Shown here: positions 7,630 through 16,800 of the stretch, one piece after another
How the letters are laid out: the number at the start of each line of letters is the position of its first letter
Numbering within the stretch: the first letter of the stretch is position 1
The notes under the pieces: model-generated
What the model was told of the DNA's origin: nothing
The model's database searches: none
What the model saw: the letters and a program-made list of their open reading frames with translations, nothing else
Translations under genes and position numbers: made by a program
NCBI GenBank assembly: GCA_019677205.1
Contig: JAAMXY010004177.1
Location: forward strand, 1 to 16,944
Source of the DNA: Pinguiococcus pyrenoidosus
Taxonomy: Eukaryota > Sar > Pinguiophyceae > Pinguiochrysidales > Pinguiochrysidaceae
Direction: 5' to 3'
Length of the DNA: 16,944 nucleotides

Positions 7630-10600
7630 ATGTCCGCTCAGAGTGCCAGAGAGGCCAAACCGCTGCACGTGGTGCCGTACAACGCCGGAGACGGCTTCAT
7701 GGTGCTCTGCGGAGTCGTGGAGTTCGATCTGAAGCAGGGACCAGTTCTTCGCCACTGCCATCCTCTCCTGGAGAGTATCCCACTGAGTGCCGGACTGCGC
7801 AGAGCGTTCGAAAAGTCGCTGAGGTGCGTCCGGAGCGGGTGGAACGGGGGCGCATTTAGCAAGTCTGAAGTGTGTTGCGCACCAACAGGGAGGCAGTGCC
7901 GTTCGCTTCGCTGCCGGAAGGGAAGTACAACACCGTCGACAATGTGCAGCGGGACGGAGGCGACGCGGCGGATCCGTCCTTGGATGCCCTCAGCGGCTGG
8001 GCGGCGATCTCAGACGACGGAGGGCCCAGAGACTCGTGGACGTTTCTCTTGTATCCCGAAGAGGGTGACGACAGCTCTCAGAATCGCAAGGAGCAAGTGC
8101 TCTTTGGCGTCACCCACTTCTGCACGATGCCCGCCTCGAACCAGAGAGGCAGAGAGCAATGCGGAGTTGTTGCCATTGCCAAAGCGCCGGTCTTGGGCAT
8201 GCTGCAGGCGAGGCTGCGGTCCGTGGCGGCCCTGTGCGTGCAACCGCACACGCGCTTCACCATTGTGGAGCTCTTCGACAGCCTGAATCGGACGCCCATT
8301 CAGAAGCTCGGTCCGCAAGACATCTTCGCGGGGGTGCCGCTCGGCTTCTGCATCTCGCAGATCCAGGCAATGAACCTCATGCGGCTCCTGCGAACCGTCC
8401 TGCTGGAAGGGCGCGTCTTGCTCTACTCCCAGAGCCCCGTCATAGCGGCCAATGCCGTCCTGTGCATCGCCAGTCTCAACCCGGGCGAGCTGGCCTTTGG
8501 CCTGGGAAGGCCCCCGAGTGCAGCGCTGCCGTTGCTGGCGCCTCTGCGCTACCGATGGAGACGATTCGGCCTTCCGTTGAGTGTTTTCCACACCGACATG
8601 ATTCTACAGCCCGCGGCGACGATGCGGGACCTCGGCCGCCTCCAGGCGGTGAAGGGCTTTCTCGTGGGCACCACAAATCAGATGCTCCGAGACATGGCCA
8701 CGGGCAGGACGGGGTCGAGCTTGAGATGCAGCTGCGTGTTTGACCTGGACTCCCAGTCCTTCCTTGACATCTTCGAGCCGACCTCGCCCGGGGAGGGCGT
8801 CTGGCGCTCTCTCAGCAACGGGTTGAAGCAGGGAATGTCGGTGCTGTCGCTGGAGGCAGGATTTGGCTACGGCCTTGCTGCTGGAGATGACAAAGCCGAG
8901 GCGGCCTTCGCGGACCTGGAGCTCGCGAGCCACGAAGACCTGATCTTCGAGCTGGAGCAACGGTGCACGGGCAATCCCGGGAATGCGGAGTTTGAGGGAA
9001 GCGACGCATGGGTCAGGCAGCAGTTTGGCAACTACTTCGTGGATCTTCTCGGCTCCGTGCGGCGGGTTCTGGACGAGGCCGGCTTCTTCAGAACCAGCAG
9101 AAGCCCCAGGGAAGTGAACTGGAGAGCCATCTGCAAGGAGCTGGTGCTTGAGAAGTTCGGGGAGAAGTGGCTGCGCCATTGGGCCGAGACGAAGAGCTTT
9201 CGCTCATGGTACATGCGCATGGTCGAAGACCAGGATTTCTGGAGAGCCAGACCCGCCGACGGAGACGGCTGTGGCGACAGCGCTGCCCTTGGAGAGCGCG
9301 CTGGATCTCCGTTGCCGACTTCACCGCAGACCAGGCAGCTCGGGGCCTTGGAGAAGGCGATTCGATCGTTGAGCTCGGGCATGCATCGGAAGCTCGTTGA
9401 AGAGACGATCACATATGATGACGGTGACACCTATGCCGGGACGGTTCTCAATGGAAAGCGGGAAGGGCACGGAGCCTACACGGACAGCACGAACGGGTAC
9501 CACTACATCGGGTCCTGGGTCAATGATCGCAGGGAAGGGAAGGGCACCTTGGCGAGTCCAGATGGTGCCTTTTGCTACGACGGAGAGTGGAAGGCGGACG
9601 CGCGCACGGGGCAAGGGAGCCTCAGCCTTCGGGGCGTCTTGACATACATCGGCTCCTTTCTCGACGGTCAGTTCCACGGTACCGGAAGTTGCTGCTACAA
9701 TGACGGGGCAGTCTACGAGGGGGAGTTCCGCTGCGGCAAGCGTCACGGCGCCGGCAAGATCACCGCGACGTCGACCGCCGGTCTGGGGTCCAAGCTGAAC
9801 ATCGGGCTCGGGCTGGCTTTCGGCTCGTCCTACATCGGGGAGTTTCAAGCGGATCTCGCCCACGGTCATGGGCACTGTGTGTACGTCGATGGAAGCGTTT
9901 ACATGGGTCAGTGGACCAAAGGCTTGCGTGAGGGCCACGGCCGGTGGGAGCATGCGCACCCAAAGGCCCTAGCGAGTGGCGAAGAGGACAAGCCCCTTGA
10001 TGGAGATTCCTGGGAGAAGCAGGTAGTGGCTTCCGAGGACACAAATCAGATTGCTGGAGGCAACGTCGAGGTGGTGCGAGACCCAAAGCTGACCGGAGAG
10101 AAATGGTCCGGCCTCGACGGAGCTTGCGTGACCAGCTATGAAGGCACCTGGCAGCGCAATCGCTGGCAAGGCGTGGGCACTGTCGTGCTAAGCACCGGAG
10201 ATCGGTACGAGGGCTCGTTTGCGATGGGGAAGCCCCTCCCCGGGAATTGGGTCATCACCTTTGCGAACGACGACCAGTACAGTGGGATCTGCAGGCATGT
10301 GCTTCCCACGACGCGGGGCAGTTCCAGCAAAACCAGTCCGCCACCGATGCCGGTCATCCCCCACGGCCGCGGCACGGTGAAGTACACGAACGGCGACGTG
10401 TACACGGGCGAGTTCACCGATGGATGCCGCAGCGGAGAGGGCATCTGCATCTACGCCTCTGGGGATATCTTCAAAGGCTTCTGGGCCGACGATGAGCCGT
10501 TCGCCATCGCAGGCGCGCTCGAAGGGCTTGAGGACGTCGCGCTGGATCCCAAGGAGCCCAAGCGCGAGCCTCGCAGCCCGGCGGCGAGTGCGTGCATGAC

Positions 10601-11777
10601 CGTCGAGGACGTGGCGATATCCGGTCCCTTTCACGGAATGGTGAGCTTCGACGACGGCGTGTACATCGGCCCCTTCATCGATGGCAAGCGCCACGGCAAG
10701 GGGGAGTTTGTGTGGCGTGCCACCGGGATGCAGTACATCGGCTTCTGGTTCAAAGATCGGATGCATGGGAACGGAACCCTCGTGAGTGGAGACGGCTGCT
10801 GGGTCTACGAAGGCCAGTTTGACGACGGCGAGCGCTCGGGACAAGGCCAGTACTCGTTTCAGGGGCACGAGTCGTACGTCGGGGCCTTCAAGAAGGGCCT
10901 CTACCACGGACGGGGGGTCCTCCACGTCGGTCAGAATTATGCGTACGACGGCGAATGGTCCGAAGGTGTGAAAAGCGGCCTCGGCAAAGAGAGCACCGCG
11001 AACGGCGAGCAGTACACAGGAGAGTTTGCGGAGGACTTTCGGAATGGAACGGGCGATTGTCAGTACAGCGACGGCAGCGTCTACTCGGGATCCTGGAGCA
11101 ATGGAAAGCGCCACGGAGAAGGAACCTGGAAAGCTTCGGTGGACGACCTCGCGGAGACGGATTCTCAGAAACCTCAGAAGGATGCAAGGGGCGGACAACT
11201 CACCGATGAGGCGCTGAAGCTTCATCCAGAGGATGGGCGCAAGGTCGTCCTTTACGGAGGAGCTTGGCTTGACGATCGCTGGCACGGATTGGGGGAAGCC
11301 GTGCTCAGCTGTGGAGCGAGATACGAGGGGCCGTTCGTGAGGGGAAACGCCATCGACGGGGACTGGGCCATCCATTACGCGGACTCGATCAAGGCTCCCG
11401 CTGACAACCAGATTGCGGTGGAATATGTGGGGAGATGTACCAATTGCGTCCCGGATGGCGAGGGAATCATGAAGTATCGCTCGGGAGACATCTACACCGG
11501 CTCCTTCCGCAAGGGCATCCGCTGTGGACGCGGCGTGGCGGTTTTTGCCAACGGAGAGCGCTTCGAGGGCCTGTGGGCCGACAACCACATCGCCTTGAAT
11601 GGCCAAGGCACCCTGACGCTGGCGGACGGGACCGTTCATCAGTACATTTCCCCCTCTGAGAGCGATGGGCCGCTGCGCGCAAGATTTGCGTCTTCGCTGC
11701 AAGCAGATCGCTCCGGAGAGCATGGCGGCGGGACCGGGCCAGACACGGCATGGAGTGCCCACGAGGAAATGAAATAA
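7630..11777 (+). CDS. AVL9/DENND6-like DENN protein fused to about 24 MORN repeats
   Basis: Exons 7630-7823 and 7889-11777, joined across a 65-nt intron (donor GTGCGT, acceptor AACAG), give 1360 aa. Exon 1 holds the upstream DENN strand pair, VLCGVVEFDLKQGPVLRHCHP. Exon 2 continues the DENN module: CGVVAIAK, a GFCISQIQAMNLMRLLRTVL segment with RVLLYSQSPV (cDENN), then a late GFLVGTTN motif typical of AVL9/DENND6-type proteins; the module ends near residue 490. DENN proteins are exchange factors for Rab GTPases or work in late secretory transport. Residues about 573-1316 contain some 24 MORN repeats of the Y-x-G-x-[FW] ... G-x-G type, which in other proteins bind membranes or scaffold cytoskeleton. 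The array is two parallel 12-repeat blocks. The tail is low complexity. Fusion of a Rab regulator to a membrane or cytoskeletal scaffold is the inferred design. It converges on the next gene with 15 bp between stops. Confidence 0.88.
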
Positions 11778-11792
11778 TCACAGCTTGTAACC

Positions 11793-12461
11793 CTACTTCC
11801 GTGCTTCCTGAGCGTCCTGAATCGCGAGGCTGAGCAGCTCTTCTTCAACCCCGTCGTGGACGTTCCAGGCCCTGCGATCGCCGGGGCCTGCAAAGGCCTC
11901 CACGCACCGTCTCATGAAGCCCTCTTCGTCAATGTAGCCCTGCGTCTTCCCACTCACGCTGACCTTGCACGGACCGGTGGCGCCCGTGGACGCGATGGCA
12001 ATCTTGGTGCCTTTGTAGGCGGCCAAGCCCTTCGCTTGCAGCCCCGCCAGGAGAGCCCTGCGAAGCTGGACAGCGCCCGTGTCCGAGCCCTGCTTGCTCG
12101 TGTGGGGCCCAGGGTAGTTGCGGATGGACTTGTCGATCTCGCCGACCAGCTCGAAGATGTCCACGTTGCCGTCGGTCCGCAGCACCATGGTCTTGGCGCA
12201 TTTGGCGTCCCGCAGCGCCGTCCACAGGTCCTCGTCCAGCCTGCTCAGCCGAGCTAGCAGGCCCTCCCTCTCCGCGAAGAACACCCACGTGCAGTCCTTC
12301 CGGTGGCCTCCGCCCACGAACATCTGGCGGATGCCATCCGCCTGGATCGTACGTGGCACTTGCAGCTTCTCCCACAGGCTGCTGGCGGTCTTCTGCTGGG
12401 CCGCCAGCACTCCTGCCAGCCCCGCCAGCACCAGCAGGCAAGTAGAAGCCAGGTGGGTCAT
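11793..12461 (-). CDS. Small secreted protein of unknown function
   Basis: A single-exon gene of 222 aa. Residues 1-20 are a clear signal peptide (hydrophobic core LLVLAGLAGVLA, likely cut before AQQ). The mature part has four cysteines (57, 88, 165, 186), which could form two disulfides, and is a mixed alpha/beta sequence: VFFAEREGLLARLSRLDEDL, TMVLRTDGNVDIFELVGEID, a KIAIASTGATGPCKVSV strand region and a C-terminal acidic helix. I do not recognise the family. Codon use and the intact frame support a real gene, and its start at 12461 leaves 143 bp to the divergent 2OG oxygenase, which is also predicted secreted, so the two may be co-expressed in the secretory pathway. This link is inference from position only. 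Confidence 0.75.
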   Translation of the reverse strand: MTHLASTCLLVLAGLAGVLAAQQKTASSLWEKLQVPRTIQADGIRQMFVGGGHRKDCTWVFFAEREGLLARLSRLDEDLWTALRDAKCAKTMVLRTDGNVDIFELVGEIDKSIRNYPGPHTSKQGSDTGAVQLRRALLAGLQAKGLAAYKGTKIAIASTGATGPCKVSVSGKTQGYIDEEGFMRRCVEAFAGPGDRRAWNVHDGVEEELLSLAIQDAQEARK

Positions 12462-12604
12462 CTCTGGCGAAAATTTCTCCGAGTCCTCAACACCGGCGAT
12501 TGTTGAAGATTGGGCAGAACGCCAAACGTCAACTTCGGCGTCGCTCCGGATCGATCCTGCGCGAAGAACATTCGTCGCGAAAATCGCTAAAACGACGCCA
12601 CAGG
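12462..12604. promoter_or_regulatory. 143-bp bidirectional promoter between the secreted protein and the 2OG oxygenase
   Basis: This is the shortest start-to-start interval in the window. It must hold both transcription starts and both 5' UTRs. I saw no TATA-like element or clear repeat in it. Confidence 0.45.
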
Positions 12605-13806
12605 ATGCGCACCGCCTGGACAGCCACCGTGCTGCTGCCGGGCTTGTGCAGAGGCCTGAGCTCGGCCAGGGAGCACGTGCTGGTGCGTGACGGCTTCCTG
12701 GGGGCGCCTGCCCGAGAGCTCCGCAGGGCCTTCGAGCGGCGTTTCGACCCTCCAGAGTCCGGCGTGTTGGGACCGGAGCGTTTCGCGTGGGATGTGTGGC
12801 ATGTGCCTGGGCAGTGGTCGCTGCTGCGTAGTCCTGCGGAGTCGTACTTCTGCGACTTCGGAGATGGCAAGGCCTACGACGCCTTCGACAGCGCCTTGCG
12901 GAGCTTCGCCTTGAGGGAATTTGGATGCAGCAACGTCAGCCCGGTGTGGCTCTCCCTGTACACCGACGGCGCCTTCCAGGGCCTGCACACGGATGCGTGG
13001 CAAGGCCCCTGGTCCTTCGTGTACTCGCTCACCGACTGGGACAACCGCGGCTTCGAGGGCGGCGAGACGCTGCTGCTGGGGGATCAAGTGCTTCAGCATT
13101 GGCGCAGCTTTGAGATGGGCGCCAGCGCCGAGGAGAAGCAGCTCACTCGGCAGATTGAGCCCTTGTTCGATCGCCTGACCGTGTTCGACCCTCGGTATCC
13201 CCACTGCGTGCGGCCGCTGCGAGGCTCTCGCGATCCGCTCAAGGGCCGCCTGGTCTTGCACGGCTGGTTCATCGACCCGGCGCCGTACTTCGAAGGGCCC
13301 CTCGACGAGGATGACGCCGCGGAAGTCATCTCGCAAGGTGCGACTACTAGGAGCCGCCAGCAAAGTGTAAAGAACGTGGTGGTTCGAGTCACGCTTCCCT
13401 GCCGCTTTGACAGCTCTGGACGGCTTCCTCTCCGAACTGCCGGAGGATGTTCGCGTCTTCGGCGGCCTCGTCGTCCGGCTTCAAGTTCGGGAAGATGGGA
13501 GCGTCGCGTCCTGCGAGGTCATTCGAGACGCTATGAAGACGGACCCGAGCGGTAAGGGGCGCGCATGACGACCAAAGAAGGCTGGCTTAACCCAACAAAA
13601 TTTCGCAAGTTGCGGGAGCGGAAGATCTCTTGGTCAGCCTGCGCACCAACATACCGGCGCTCTTGGAAGAGGCGCGCTTCCCCCGAGCAGGTGGGCTTCG
13701 ATCGACTCTGAGCTTTCCTTGGAATCGCCACCGCTGTCTAACGGACGTCCCTTCTTTCCTGCCGACAAGATGGAAAGAGTGTGGTGACACTGCCCTTCAT
13801 GTTTGA
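12605..13806 (+). CDS. Secreted 2-oxoglutarate/Fe(II)-dependent oxygenase (prolyl-hydroxylase-like) with extra C-terminal domain
   Basis: Three exons, 12605-13337, 13414-13551 and 13610-13806, with introns of 76 and 58 nt, give 355 aa. Residues 1-20 form a signal-peptide-like segment (MRTAWTATVLLPGL). The double-stranded beta-helix core shows the iron triad H128-x-D130 (GLHTDAW) and H200 (RYPHCVRP), with R215 in GRLVLHGWF as the likely 2-oxoglutarate-binding basic residue. Such enzymes hydroxylate protein or small-molecule substrates using O2, Fe(II) and 2-oxoglutarate; the substrate here is unknown. Exons 2 and 3 add a separate module: LVVRLQVREDGSVASCEVI, a helix LLVSLRTNIPALLEEA, then ARFPRAGGLRSTLSFPW. 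This layout resembles TonB C-terminal/AgmX-like domains, a tentative match. The last ~30 residues look unstructured. The introns are placed by phase and by continuity of this module. It is divergent from the small secreted protein. Confidence 0.85.
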
Positions 13807-13851
13807 GTGACGGCAACAACCTGCAAAATGAAAGCTGCTATATACAGTTTC

Positions 13852-16800
13852 TCACGAGTACGTCGCGTACGCGTGGAAGTCGTTTCTCAGGCCTACGCAT
13901 GTCGCTTGCCGCCGGATGGTAGCCAAGGAAGTTCGTATCGCCTGAAGCTGCTGGCGGAAGGCAGACTGGGTGACGCTTAAGGCTACCGCGGGAGAGATGG
14001 ACTCTTGCGCTGTTGCGTTCAATCCCAAATGATGAGCTAGACCCTCCATGGGATTCACATCTGGAATCCCTCTCTCGAAAGTGCTGGCAGGTGTTTGCTG
14101 CTTCTTCCGTTGATTTCTGCCCCGGTGGCCTTCCTTCTCAGCCGAGGGACGCTTGCGTTGACTGGTCGCTTCTGCTTCGTCTTCGTCGTCTTCGAAGCCT
14201 TCATTCAGGTAGTCCTCCACCTCTTCCGCATCTTCCTCAGTCACCTTGCCACCCTCCTCTTTCGCAGGGTCCGAGCCAGATGGAAGCTCTTCTACGTCTG
14301 GCTCTGGTCGTTTGCCGCTGGGTTTCAAACCCATCCCCAACCAGGCCTTGGGCACCGAAAGCAGGGTTGCCGTGTGCATCCGATTGACTTCTTCCTGGCG
14401 CTCGTAGATCAGCTGCAGATGCCGATTCAGCGACTCTGTAAGCCTTTCAATCGCGATTCCCTGCGTAGATGCGTCTCTCGTGTTGGATCTAGTCGCCTGT
14501 GGGACCGGTCCGTCGGCGGCTGTCGAAGGCCCTTGTCCATCGATGCCGAGGTAGCTCGCCGGCCGCCCCGACAGGAAAAGCGAGTCTCCGTGAGCGAATC
14601 CTCCTCCTCCTCCTCCTCCTCCTCCTTCTCCTCCAGCGAATCGTGGAGCTGTTGCCATCATGGGCAGCATCCTGCTTCTAACGTGTCTGGGGTGACTCTG
14701 CCGGGTCAAGCTCCGCTCGTCCAACGCTGACTCCGTGCCACGCATCCCTCGCAGCGGTGCAACGACCGCCTGGACGCCGGCATGGTTGCCCATCATCTGC
14801 GTCCCTGCGTCGCGAACCTCGACGAACTGCCCCAAGGAGTTCTTTACGATCCGTGTCGCATTCTCTTGCGTGTTGGGAGGGTCCCTTTCGATCTTCACCG
14901 CAGCAGCAGCGGGAGCCTTCGATGCGTCCTCGTCGAGCTCCGTTTTTTCAAGAAGGCCCATCTCCGTCCGAAATGTTTCCAGCAGCTTCTCGTCCTCCTC
15001 GCGGAGCTTTCGCAACTCTTCCTCTAGCCTTGCACGTCTCTTTCTGATTTTTCTCTCCTCTGCGAGGCGCCGCCGCAACCGCTGGCTCTCTCGCCTCCTG
15101 GTCTCCACCTCGATCTCCAACTCCTTCAGCCCGCGGACCTCGTCCACGAGGTCTTCGGTCGCCACCACCATGTCGTTGAAGGAGCCACTCTCGTCCGTGC
15201 TTCCATGACGGCTTTGCAAATCCGGCGTGTCACCCATTCTGGGGACGCCGCCTATTCCGGGGACGCCGCCCATTCTGGAATCGGCCCTACCTGCCTCGGC
15301 CGAGTCGTCCCCGTTGTCCGAGACGTCCGTTCCGACATCAATGTTCAGCTCAGGGCGTAGCTCATGCGGCTCGTGGAGCTCCGTGGACTGCCTCTGAGCG
15401 ATAGTTCCACTCCGAAGTGCCTGGAGCTCCGCGAACACATCAACGCCCTGTGGCGTGGAGGTACGGTCGTCCCCGCGAGACTCGTCCGAAACCTCTTCTT
15501 CGGTGTCCGCGTGGGGTCGACCAGCCCGGAGCGCTCTCAGACCCGCCATAACGTCAACGCCCTCGTACTCCTGAACGCCCTCGTACTCCTGAACGCCCTC
15601 GTACTCCTGAACGCCCTCGTACTCCTGAACGCCCTCGTCGCCTCGTGACGCTTGCGTGTCCTCACCTGGGCGGTCCGCTCCTCTACGGAGGGCGGCGAGC
15701 TCTGCCTCGACATCAACATACTGCGAGTTCACGGTCGCCGGCCCTTCCCCCCGACTTCCGGGTGACGAGTCTCCGCCGTCGTCGGGACTCTCAGCTAGGT
15801 CGTAGGGAGGCGGAAATGCCATCGAGCTCACGTTCAGACGCGTTTCGAACTCTTCCTGCCGCTGTGCGGCGACTGGTGTAGATGGCATGGAGTCATCCAC
15901 CTCAAAGTCACTGTTGTAGCGGTCGCTCCTCTCGCTTGCCACCGAAGCGGCCCAGCTCTGCTTTCGTACTGCCCCCGTGTCCACCACGTGGGTTCCGTAG
16001 CTCGTCGGATGCGCCACCACATCATCCACGTCCTCCACCTCCAGACTCTGGACAGTCTCTCGTCCGAAGGAAGTCCTGGAAGGTCGGCTGCTGTCTTCCG
16101 CGTTGAGCTTTCGCACGTTGACCGCAGAGCGACCCACCCTTGCACGCGTTGAAGGCGATTGGAGTCTTTGGCTTACGCTGTCAGTGCCGCCGCCGCCTTC
16201 AGCGCTCTCTTCTTCGAGCTTGAATGCGTCGAGGCCGAGCTCTTGGACGCTTGCCTCCCCCTCAAAGGAAAGGTCGGAGACGTTGGGGACCACGAAGGCA
16301 TCGCTGGCTGCCTCCGCCAAAGGAGAGGTCTCGGCATAGGTGAAGCTATCCCTGCAAGCAGAATCCGGTGACTCTCAAAGATCCTCAAGGTACCATTACA
16401 GATTCAGCTTACCCCATGACAATCTGATTGAGGCTGCTCTTTGTTGATTGCGGTTGTCCCGATCGCGACCGTCGCGTCCGGCTCTCTTGCAGCGGCTCCA
16501 TGTTGGAGTAAAGCGCCGAAATCGGTGGTTTTTTGGCCTGCCTCCGCTCCCTCCGCTCCCTGCATCCACAAAGAAGCAATTAGTGCTCCCCCATCACTCC
16601 AGCAGTAAAAAGCGAAGAGCTGCGCTCGGCAGGCTGCTGCTCACCCTTGGCCAGAGCCTCGCTTTGACGCAAAGAGGACCTCGTCGCGGGCGTCGCTCTC
16701 GATGGAGTCGCCCTCGTCGGCGAGTCGCGCCCCCGCCGTGGCATCGCTGTCATTCGTATCCATATCGAGGCTCTGCTTCTCGCGGCCCCATCCGCGACTG

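Noticed and set aside
10188-11762. Open frame of 524 codons on the minus strand
   Set aside because: It lies wholly opposite the MORN array. Its His/Val/Ala-rich product is the mirror of repeated Gly/Tyr codons, shows no domain and is best explained as a GC-rich shadow.
13370-13400. tRNA B-box-like sequence GGTTCGAGTC
   Set aside because: It lies in intron 1 of the 2OG oxygenase. No A-box, cloverleaf arms or acceptor stem could be found around it.
15553-15640. The 18-bp array as a CRISPR-like array
   Set aside because: The units are directly adjacent without spacers and stay in frame within a coding exon, so this is a coding minisatellite.
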